From positions 1-16,502 of the forward strand of contig CBFCZE010000056.1 in NCBI GenBank assembly GCA_965602655.1: a DNA stretch of 16,502 bases. The letters run 5' to 3'. The notes under the pieces were generated by a model, which was not told the DNA's origin, searched no databases, and saw only the letters and a list, made by a program, of their open reading frames with translations. A program made the position numbers and the translations under genes. Source of the DNA: JAAERC01 sp965602655. GTDB taxonomy: Bacteria > Zixibacteria > MSB-5A5 > GN15 > PGXB01. Numbering within the stretch: position 1 is the stretch's first letter; every line of letters starts with the position of its first letter. Shown piece after piece: positions 1-5,781 of this stretch.

Positions 1-44
1 TTCTTTGTTGGATTTCATCGGAAATTGGTTTTTCGGAGAATGAT

Positions 45-470
45 ATGAATAACAAAAAAGAGTTGATTAATTCATTTGAGGATTTTGAATGGTTGGCCGG
101 TCGCTGGGAAGGTGAGGCTTTTGGTGGACAGTTTGAAGAGGTTTGGTCTCCGGCGGCGGGGGGGAGTATGTGCGGAACCTTTAAATTAATGGTCAATGAT
201 GCTGTCAGTTTTTATGAGATTTTTACAATTACTCTTGATTCCGCCGGACCGGTTCTAAGGCTTAAACATTTTAACGCCGATTTGACGGGCTGGGAAGAAA
301 AAGATGAGGTGATTACGTTCCCGTTTGTGGGCGGCGATGCCAATGAATTAAGCTTTGATGGTTTGGTCTATCGCAAGACATCTGAAAATACGATGCGGAT
401 AATTCTTAATATCAAAGATTCGGAAGGTAATATCACCGAGAATGTTATTGATTGCACAAAGACAAATTAA
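45..470 (+). CDS. DUF6265-like protein of unknown function
   Basis: The 141-residue protein has no signal peptide or membrane segment and is probably cytoplasmic. Its N-terminal FEWLAGRWEG stretch (about residues 14-23), the following EEVWSPAAGGSMCGTF segment, and the later LKHFNADLTGWEEKDE stretch match what I know of the DUF6265 family, small beta-rich, lipocalin-like proteins with no assigned reaction. The ATG is chosen because GGAG at 35-38 sits 6 nt upstream. The reading frame stays open to the left window edge, so a longer N-terminus cannot be formally excluded, but the FEWLAGRW motif normally lies close to the start. It heads a run of small accessory genes on the same strand. Family assignment is from memory of the motif; biological function is unknown. 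Confidence 0.8.
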   Translation: MNNKKELINSFEDFEWLAGRWEGEAFGGQFEEVWSPAAGGSMCGTFKLMVNDAVSFYEIFTITLDSAGPVLRLKHFNADLTGWEEKDEVITFPFVGGDANELSFDGLVYRKTSENTMRIILNIKDSEGNITENVIDCTKTN

Positions 471-513
471 TGACTATTTATATGTCAGACGGACGCATTA
501 ATGGAGTTAGGAT

Positions 514-1107
514 ATGAATGAATTACCATGGCATGAGAAACTTAAAAAGAATCTCAAAGATTTTATAGATGAAGCCGAGCGGAGAAAACTCGTAGAGGGA
601 AGCGAGGATTTAGATGAAGCGGATCCAAAGGGGAAAGCTGCCTGGGTAAAAACGGTCATGGAGAAGTTTGACAAGCTTGTTCCTGACGAAAAGGATCGCT
701 GGAAAATCATGAAAGAGTGTTCCTGCAGTTGCCAGGATGAATCGATAGCTGATTACAAGGCTGAGTATGATAAGCACAAAGATATTGATAAACTGATAGA
801 TTATCTACACGGGAAAGCATTTTTGGTCAAACCGGTCAGGGAAGGCAATATAATCTATATCACGAAAGCACCGGCTTTTCCCGAGGAGCATAAAAAGGCA
901 AAAACTAAGAAGGAAAAAAGATACTATTTCTGTCATTGCGATTATGCCCGCGCCGCCGATAGCGATTTATCGCCGACATATTGTTATTGCGGGGCCGGCT
1001 GGTGTCAGAGGATTTGGGAAGGTATTTTGGATCGTCCGGTAAAAATTGAAATAGTCGAATCGGTTTTGCAGGGCGGTGAAGTCTGCAAATTTGCCGTACA
1101 TATTTAA
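514..1107 (+). CDS. Cysteine-rich protein of unknown function (DUF6144-like)
   Basis: A 197-residue soluble protein with nine cysteines in clusters: C69-x-C71-x-C73, C140-x-C142, C157-x-C159 followed by C164, and C191 near the end. The spacing suggests a bound metal or Fe-S cluster, or redox-active thiols; this is inference. The C-terminal third (GAGWCQRIWEGIL, then a G-x-x-C-x-F-x-I ending) resembles the tail of V4R-like and related small-molecule or metal-sensing folds. I believe it belongs to the uncharacterised DUF6144 group, but that name is recalled, not searched. GGAG at 503-506 lies 7 nt before the ATG. The stop codon is overlapped by the strong ribosome-binding site of the next gene, also cysteine-rich, so the two are probably co-expressed. 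The N-terminal half is highly charged and helical. Confidence 0.75.
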   Translation: MNELPWHEKLKKNLKDFIDEAERRKLVEGSEDLDEADPKGKAAWVKTVMEKFDKLVPDEKDRWKIMKECSCSCQDESIADYKAEYDKHKDIDKLIDYLHGKAFLVKPVREGNIIYITKAPAFPEEHKKAKTKKEKRYYFCHCDYARAADSDLSPTYCYCGAGWCQRIWEGILDRPVKIEIVESVLQGGEVCKFAVHI

Positions 1108-1112
1108 GGAGG
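1106..1112 (+). promoter_or_regulatory. Strong Shine-Dalgarno deciding a TTG start
   Basis: A perfect AAGGAGG overlaps the last two bases of the upstream TAA stop. It stands 8 nt before an in-frame TTG at 1121, which argues for that TTG rather than the ATG at 1076, whose use would put the N-terminus inside the preceding gene with no SD. Confidence 0.75.
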
Positions 1113-1120
1113 ATTTACTG

Positions 1121-1516
1121 TTGGGAGAAATTTTTGCGCGATGCGGGTATCGATGCGATCTTTGCGCTGCCAGATCCGAAGATCCGGAAATAAGGCAAAA
1201 ACTGGTGGACGGCTGGAAGAAGTATTTAAATCTTCAAATGTATGATGTTGATAATGTCAAATGCGAAGGCTGTTATGGGGAAACTAGAGCCGACAAAACA
1301 TGCCCGATAAGACCGTGCGTGATCGAGAAAGGAATTGAAAATTGTGCTTACTGCGATGAATACATCTGCGACAAACTGAAGCCCTATCTTGGCAGCCAAA
1401 AAGAATCTTATAAAAGATTTCCGGACATCTCTGAGAATGATTATAATCTCTGCTTGAGACAGTTCGCCAATATCGAGCGACTGCAGGAAATCAGCAAGAA
1501 AATTGTTAAAAGATAA
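1121..1516 (+). CDS. DUF3795-like cysteine-rich protein
   Basis: With the TTG start the protein has 131 residues and begins MGEIFARCGYRCDLC, the usual opening of DUF3795 proteins (C-G-x-x-C-x-x-C near the N-terminus). Further cysteine pairs follow: C-x-G-C in KCEGCYG, CPIRPCV, and CAYCDEYIC. The number and pairing of cysteines suggest zinc or Fe-S binding; the molecular function of the family is not established. An ATG at 1076 extends the frame by 15 residues (MKSANLPYIFKEDLL) but these are encoded inside the preceding gene and have no SD, so I reject them. The coupling of its SD to the stop of the upstream cysteine-rich gene suggests a two-gene translational unit. The C-terminus is helical and charged. 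No transmembrane segment. Confidence 0.8.
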   Translation: MGEIFARCGYRCDLCAARSEDPEIRQKLVDGWKKYLNLQMYDVDNVKCEGCYGETRADKTCPIRPCVIEKGIENCAYCDEYICDKLKPYLGSQKESYKRFPDISENDYNLCLRQFANIERLQEISKKIVKR

Positions 1517-1524
1517 TAATTGAG

Positions 1525-1836
1525 ATGTCAGAGACATTTCATCAAAAAGTCGTAAAAATAATTAAAAAAATACCGCAGGGAAAAGTGGCTACTTATGGAC
1601 AGATTGCGGCAATGGCCGGCAGTCCCCGGGCGGCGCGCCAGGTTGTACGAACGCTGCATACATCGTCAGGCAAAGAAAAATTACCCTGGCACAGGGTAAT
1701 AAACAGTAGGGGCAAAATCTCACTAAAGCCGAATTCCGGCTATGAAATCCAAAAGGCGATGCTTGAGGATGAAGGGATCAAATTTTCGCCTGATGATGTC
1801 ATTGAGTTAAAATGTTATTTTTGGAAACCGGAATAA
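1525..1836 (+). CDS. Alkyltransferase-like protein (ATL, MGMT family)
   Basis: This 103-residue protein is the DNA-binding domain of the O6-methylguanine-DNA methyltransferase family. It shows the helix-turn-helix region GKVATYGQIAAMAG (19-32), an AAR-Q-V segment with the arginine finger at R38, and PWHRV at 54-58. In active methyltransferases the last motif is PCHRV; here tryptophan W55 replaces the alkyl-accepting cysteine. That is the hallmark of ATL proteins, which bind O6-alkylguanine, flip it out and hand the lesion to nucleotide excision repair instead of repairing it. It is therefore not expected to have methyltransferase activity. The length is normal for ATLs. It begins 8 nt after the previous stop with only a weak SD, so it may depend on read-through from upstream. 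Confidence 0.93.
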   Translation: MSETFHQKVVKIIKKIPQGKVATYGQIAAMAGSPRAARQVVRTLHTSSGKEKLPWHRVINSRGKISLKPNSGYEIQKAMLEDEGIKFSPDDVIELKCYFWKPE

Positions 1837-1861
1837 GTATAACGGGTCAAAAATTTAAAAT

Positions 1862-2362
1862 ATGAATAATGAAAAAATTATATTTCGTCCCACTATTAAA
1901 TCAGATATGGAAATTGTTTTGAAAATGGAAAGGGATGATGAAAACAGGCCGTATATCAGACGGTGGACAAGTGAACAACATATTAATGCCGTTAATGATA
2001 ATAATTATGCCCATTTAATTATTGAAACTATTGAAGATAAAAGAATTGTTGGGTATATAATTCTGGTAGGTTTGGAAAATCCGGATGAAAGCATTGAGTT
2101 TAAACGTTTGGTTATAAATGAAAAGGGATTCGGTTTTGGCAGAAAAGCGATGCAAATGATGAAGAAATTTGCTTTTGATGATTTGAGGGCGCATCGTTTG
2201 TGGCTGGAGGTAATAGAAGACAATGAGCGGGCTCTCAGGCTCTATAAGTCTGAGGGATTTATACTGGAAGGGACACATCGCGAATCTTTCAAATATAAAG
2301 AAAAATTCTATTCTTTAAAGATTATGTCTCTTCTCGCAGAAGAATATCGCTTTTCCCTTTGA
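1862..2362 (+). CDS. GNAT family N-acetyltransferase (RimJ/RimL-like)
   Basis: A 166-residue single-domain acetyltransferase. Residues 8-30 (FRPTIKSDMEIVLKMERDDEN) are the typical first strand and helix of the Acetyltransf_3/RimL type. The acetyl-CoA pyrophosphate loop is seen as KGFGFGRKA at 88-96. The C-terminal motif is NERALRLYKSEGF at 121-133, followed by the EGTHRESFKYKEKFYSLKIMSLL strand pattern common in RimJ/RimL and spermidine/ribosomal-protein acetyltransferases. It transfers an acetyl group from acetyl-CoA to an amine; the substrate cannot be told from sequence. The SD is weak (CGGGT around 1841-1845). It follows the ATL gene by 25 nt and is probably the last gene of the accessory run, since 97 nt without a gene follow. 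Confidence 0.9.
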   Translation: MNNEKIIFRPTIKSDMEIVLKMERDDENRPYIRRWTSEQHINAVNDNNYAHLIIETIEDKRIVGYIILVGLENPDESIEFKRLVINEKGFGFGRKAMQMMKKFAFDDLRAHRLWLEVIEDNERALRLYKSEGFILEGTHRESFKYKEKFYSLKIMSLLAEEYRFSL

Positions 2363-2459
2363 ACCGATTGCTCTTAAATAATATGATTTGGATATTTAGA
2401 GTAATTCAAAACAAGAATTCAATAGGTTTTTTTACTAAAAAAGACTTAATTATTACTGT

Positions 2460-2822
2460 ATGGCTGGATTGAAAATTTCTATATCCGAAGAGATGCCGTC
2501 CAATATAACAATTATTAATATTAGCGGCATAATAGATGCCCTGACGGTGCCGGATCTTGAGAAAGTATTAATCAGTATTATTGGCGGTGATAGCCAGGGT
2601 GTAATTTTAAATCTTTCGTCGGTTGATTATATCTCTACGGCCGGATGGAGCGTTCTCATCACTGCCTGCGGGGAAATTCATGAAAAAAACAGAGAAATTG
2701 TTCTGACCAATATGATTCCAAATGTATCCGAAAATTATTATCTTCTCGAGTTTGACAAAATTATCAAATCATTTGAAAGTATCAAAGAAGCCAAATGTCT
2801 GTTTGGGGAAACCGACGAATAA
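2460..2822 (+). CDS. STAS-domain protein, anti-sigma factor antagonist type
   Basis: A 120-residue single STAS domain, the size of SpoIIAA/RsbV-type anti-anti-sigma factors. The opening strands, the ISGIIDALTVPDLEKVL stretch (21-37) and the core VDYISTAGWSVLI (55-67) fit the fold. Aligned with RsbV, the D-S-[ST]-G phosphorylation loop reads S59-T60-A61-G62, so the phospho-acceptor position is threonine and the preceding aspartate is serine. Phosphorylation by an HPK-like serine kinase is possible but unproven. No kinase or phosphatase partner lies beside it in this window. The next gene, 97 nt downstream, encodes a GGDEF protein, suggesting a signalling pair. No SD precedes the ATG; an AT-rich TAATTAT at 2446-2452 lies close enough that a leaderless transcript is conceivable. 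Confidence 0.87.
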   Translation: MAGLKISISEEMPSNITIINISGIIDALTVPDLEKVLISIIGGDSQGVILNLSSVDYISTAGWSVLITACGEIHEKNREIVLTNMIPNVSENYYLLEFDKIIKSFESIKEAKCLFGETDE

Positions 2823-2835
2823 TATCAACATTTTA

Positions 2836-2850
2836 TTCGACTCAGTCGAA
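2836..2850. promoter_or_regulatory. 15-nt perfect palindrome, possible operator
   Basis: TTCGACT and AGTCGAA form 7-bp arms around a single C, starting 13 nt after the STAS stop. It lies just upstream of promoter-like hexamers that precede the GGDEF gene. An operator for a dimeric regulator is one reading. A short hairpin (6 bp, TCA loop) at the transcript end is the other, although no clean T-run follows directly. Confidence 0.4.
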
Positions 2851-2862
2851 AGCTTATTTTAG

Positions 2863-2896
2863 TTGACATTTTATAATAATTATTTACTTTTATAAT
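2863..2896 (+). promoter_or_regulatory. Promoter-like region before the GGDEF gene
   Basis: A perfect TTGACA (2863-2868) and a perfect TATAAT (2891-2896) occur in the AT-rich gap, with another TATAAT at 2872-2877. The 22-nt spacing between the first two exceeds the usual 16-18, so they may not work as a pair. I take it as a likely transcription start area without a firm -35/-10 pairing. Confidence 0.35.
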
Positions 2897-2919
2897 GAGG
2901 TAAATTATTTTACAGCCAT

Positions 2920-4563
2920 ATGTTAGAGCAGATTTTAATATATAGTCTTGCCACGATGGTGGTGGTTTTATCGGTATCCATTCTTGTTAGATGGCGTAAG
3001 ACCAAGGGTGCCATTCTATTGGATGAGAAGGCGATTAATGAGTTAATATCATCGGTTGTCGATAATGCCAAAGCCGGGAGATTGCCCGATATTGCCGGGC
3101 GGGTTTCGCGTATCCTGGGCGATTATCTAAAATGCTCAAAAATAGCATTTCTTAAGCTATCCAAATTTAAATTAAAAACCAATCACGTTAACGGCGTGAG
3201 AGACAACAGCTTAAGACAGCTTTCGTTCACCTTAACCCCGGAGCTACAGGCAAGATTAAGAACCATTTCGGAGGTAACTGAAATATCGGAATTGAACTCA
3301 ATATTGCCTCCGGAAATTATGTTATTATTTAAAGGGCATAATTTTAATTATTTCTTTTCTGTTTTTCTCAGGAACAATCTGTTTGGCGTTTATTTTATTA
3401 AAACCGATCTCTCTTCATCCAATGCTTCTTTGAAATTCCTGACAACGGCGCTGGCCTTTAGTTTATCGGCCGCTTATCATATCAGACAACAGGAGAAAAA
3501 GCTTAAAAAATATGAAAACCAGTTGAAAAACTCTTTCGCTCCCAATAATTCAAGTAATTTGGAGCAGGTGATAGCCAGACGTGATCTTAATCGATATTTG
3601 AAAATAAAGAACAGCCAGGAACTTGTTACGGAATTGACAAAAGCCCTTCGTAAAGAAGGTAACTTTGACAAAATGGCCTTTTATGTCAATTCCACAGATA
3701 ATGATAATTCGCTTATTTCGGTTAACTTGCGGGTCAAGGATTCCATTGATAAGGTTCTCAAAGAAAATTATGATATAATATTGGACGAACTTAAACCAGG
3801 TGAGGTATACAATTTAAAAGATGCTTCTCAAGATTTTCCACAGATCAATAAACAACTGGGCGATATAAACGACGAGATTGATAATATTGCCGCGATTCCA
3901 TGGCTAAATAATCAAAAAGCGGTTCTTGCCTGGAATGATAATCGCTTAAAAAATGATATAAAAAAATACGTACAGGATTATTGGCGCAATGCTATTCCAC
4001 TGATCGAGTATGTTGGGCGTTATGAAAGGGCAAAGGAGATGTCCTATACCGATGGTCTAACCGGCGTTTATAATCATCGTTACTTTCATAAACGTCTAAC
4101 CGAAGAACTCCAGCGTGCAGCCAGATATGGCCGATCGCTGACCTTATTAATTCTTGATGTTGATGATTTAAAGATAATCAATGATAATTACGGTCATCCG
4201 GCCGGAGATATTTTGCTAAAATCATTGGCAAATATATTATCCGATTCGGTACGCTCGATCGATTTGATTTCAAGATACGGCGGTGATGAGTTCTGTCTGA
4301 TAATGTCTGAGACAAGTCGAAACAGAGCCCGTCTGTCTATGAATAGAATCAGAAGCAGGATTGCTTCCAATCCCATAAAACTTGAAGGGGTATCCGATAA
4401 CCTACAATATTCGGTTTCGATTGGCGGGGCCGTCTATCCGGTTGATGCCGAATCGGTTGATGACCTTATTAAAGCCGCTGATAAGGCATTGTTGCAAGCC
4501 AAAGCGGAGGGCAGAAATTGTTCCCGTCTTTTTGAATCGAAATATAATTTAAAATCGTCCTAA
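2920..4563 (+). CDS. Membrane-anchored diguanylate cyclase (GGDEF)
   Basis: A 547-residue protein that should make cyclic di-GMP from two GTP at the inner membrane. One transmembrane helix lies at about residues 5-24, followed by a GAF-like region (about 35-190), a short coiled linker (190-215), a second GAF-like region (about 225-370) and a C-terminal GGDEF domain (about 375-540). The domain start D378-G-L-T and the active-site loop GGDEF at 454-458 are intact, so catalysis is expected. R445-x-x-D448, five residues before GGDEF, is a complete product-inhibition I-site. The GAF assignment rests on size and pattern only and the regions are divergent. The ATG lacks a close SD (GAGGT lies 18 nt away). 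It sits 105 nt before an exopolysaccharide export gene on the same strand, fitting c-di-GMP control of polymer secretion; that link is inference. Confidence 0.93.
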   Translation: MLEQILIYSLATMVVVLSVSILVRWRKTKGAILLDEKAINELISSVVDNAKAGRLPDIAGRVSRILGDYLKCSKIAFLKLSKFKLKTNHVNGVRDNSLRQLSFTLTPELQARLRTISEVTEISELNSILPPEIMLLFKGHNFNYFFSVFLRNNLFGVYFIKTDLSSSNASLKFLTTALAFSLSAAYHIRQQEKKLKKYENQLKNSFAPNNSSNLEQVIARRDLNRYLKIKNSQELVTELTKALRKEGNFDKMAFYVNSTDNDNSLISVNLRVKDSIDKVLKENYDIILDELKPGEVYNLKDASQDFPQINKQLGDINDEIDNIAAIPWLNNQKAVLAWNDNRLKNDIKKYVQDYWRNAIPLIEYVGRYERAKEMSYTDGLTGVYNHRYFHKRLTEELQRAARYGRSLTLLILDVDDLKIINDNYGHPAGDILLKSLANILSDSVRSIDLISRYGGDEFCLIMSETSRNRARLSMNRIRSRIASNPIKLEGVSDNLQYSVSIGGAVYPVDAESVDDLIKAADKALLQAKAEGRNCSRLFESKYNLKSS

Positions 4564-4601
4564 GGAACATAAGACTGTATTATATATATTAAGTTTTAGG
4601 C

Positions 4602-4638
4602 AAATCGGGCTAAATGATATAAGGATATAAGCCGATTT
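4602..4638. repeat. Inverted repeat in leader of exopolysaccharide genes
   Basis: AAATCGG-G-CT (4602-4611) can pair with AGCCGATTT (4630-4638), giving 9 bp with one bulged G and an 18-nt AT-rich loop. It lies in the 105-nt gap between the GGDEF gene and the exporter, 30 nt before the GTG. It may be an operator or a 5' UTR hairpin. Confidence 0.35.
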
Positions 4639-4654
4639 CAATAGTTATAGACCA

Positions 4655-4661
4655 GGGAAGG
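4655..4661 (+). promoter_or_regulatory. Shine-Dalgarno for a GTG start
   Basis: GGGAAGG ends 7 nt before the GTG at 4669 and supports that start over the in-frame ATG at residue 15, which would still leave a signal peptide. Confidence 0.55.
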
Positions 4662-4668
4662 TAAAAAA

Positions 4669-5673
4669 GTGAAAAAATATTGTAAAAAAATAAATATCGA
4701 TAAAACGTCGATGGGGAAAATTTTATTTTTCCAGCTGTTGGCGATTTTGTTTTCTATATCGGGGTACGCTCAGGAGCCATATGTAATAGGTCCCGAAGAT
4801 GTTTTAGAGATTAGATTTTGGCAGGATAATAATCTTGACGCTACTGTCCGGGTTACCCAGGATGGAAAAATTGCGCTTGATATTATTGGCGAAATAAAGG
4901 CGGGCGGACTAACAACATCCGCTTTGGAACGAGAAATTATCAGGCAAATGAGCCGTTATAATAGTGCAATTTCACAAGCCGTCGTTCGAGTTACTGAATA
5001 TAACAATCAAAAAGTGTTTGTTTCCGGACAGATTCATGCCCCCGGGAAATACACTTTTGAAGCTATACCGGATCTCTGGACAATAATAAATGAAGCCGGA
5101 GGGGTAAGTGAATTGGGCGATCTCGGTCGTGTTCTTATTATTCGGGGCGGTGAAAATGCCGGCGAGGTGGAAATTGTTAATGTCAGTGCACTAGTAACAA
5201 CCGGAAGGCTAAATGAATTGCCACAGGTTCATTCCGGCGATACCATAGAGATACCCCGAACGCCGACCGGACTTCCGGGGACGGCCTTAAGCCAATCGCA
5301 GGACTTGAGAAATCTTTTCTATGTTATAGGTGAGGTTAATCTGCCCGGCGCCATAAATCTTGAAAAGAATATTGATATTTTAGATGCCATTGCCCTGGCC
5401 GGAGGGCCCACTCCGGATGCTAATCTTAATAGGGCGAAAATTATTACAAAAGCCGGAATAGGCACTCAAATAAAACGAGTAAATCTAAAAAAATATACTG
5501 ATGAGGCTATTGCCGGAAGAGTTTTTATCAGACCCGAAGATGTTATTATACTACCGCGTAGAAGTGGCGGATTTCTGGGAATGAGAATTACCGAATGGGT
5601 GGCGATTATTGGTGGAATCAGCACTGTTGTTATACTGGCTGATGCTCTTGGGGTCTTAACATTGGGAGAATAA
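4669..5673 (+). CDS. Polysaccharide export protein (Wza-like, SLBB domains)
   Basis: A 334-residue outer-membrane polysaccharide export (OPX) family protein. A signal peptide spans about residues 1-34 (hydrophobic core 18-31, cleavage after GYA). The Poly_export domain runs from about 36 to 112 (YVIGPEDVLEIRFW, then VTQDGKIALDIIGEI). Two SLBB domains follow: about 116-195 (VFVSGQIHAPGKYTF) and 217-295 (FYVIGEVNLPGAINL, ALAGGPTPDANL). There is no lipobox cysteine at the cleavage site, so unlike E. coli Wza it is not an obvious lipoprotein. Residues 309-332 form a strongly hydrophobic helix; in Wza the matching helix is amphipathic and builds the outer-membrane pore. It should carry exopolysaccharide through periplasm and outer membrane. 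It is the first gene of the export block; no Wzz co-polymerase follows it here. Confidence 0.93.
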   Translation: MKKYCKKINIDKTSMGKILFFQLLAILFSISGYAQEPYVIGPEDVLEIRFWQDNNLDATVRVTQDGKIALDIIGEIKAGGLTTSALEREIIRQMSRYNSAISQAVVRVTEYNNQKVFVSGQIHAPGKYTFEAIPDLWTIINEAGGVSELGDLGRVLIIRGGENAGEVEIVNVSALVTTGRLNELPQVHSGDTIEIPRTPTGLPGTALSQSQDLRNLFYVIGEVNLPGAINLEKNIDILDAIALAGGPTPDANLNRAKIITKAGIGTQIKRVNLKKYTDEAIAGRVFIRPEDVIILPRRSGGFLGMRITEWVAIIGGISTVVILADALGVLTLGE

Positions 5674-5682
5674 TAGCTTTAT

Positions 5683-5702
5683 TGTATAAAATTTATTATA
5701 CA
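5683..5702. repeat. Inverted repeat between exporter and TPR genes
   Basis: TGTATAA and TTATACA are perfect 7-bp arms with a 6-nt AT spacer, 9 nt after the exporter stop. Two smaller dyads follow at once: TTCTT-G-AAGAA (5703-5713) and ATTGG-N5-CCAAT (5726-5740). No T-run follows the main one, so an operator or an RNA-processing site is more likely than a classical terminator. Confidence 0.4.
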
Positions 5703-5781
5703 TTCTTGAAGAAAGTCCGTTTTTAATTGGAGCGGCCAATATAAGGCAATCCTGGGACGGTAAATAAACTGGAGATAAATT

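Noticed and set aside
1..48. Possible 3' end of an upstream gene (frame 2 ends at TGA 41-43, frame 1 at TGA 46-48)
   Set aside because: Only 13-15 codons are visible and two frames are equally open, so no coding claim can be supported.
2396..2459. Rho-independent terminator after the GNAT gene (T-run facing A-run)
   Set aside because: The stem would be A:T only (TTTTTT/AAAAAA) with no GC pairs, too weak to call.
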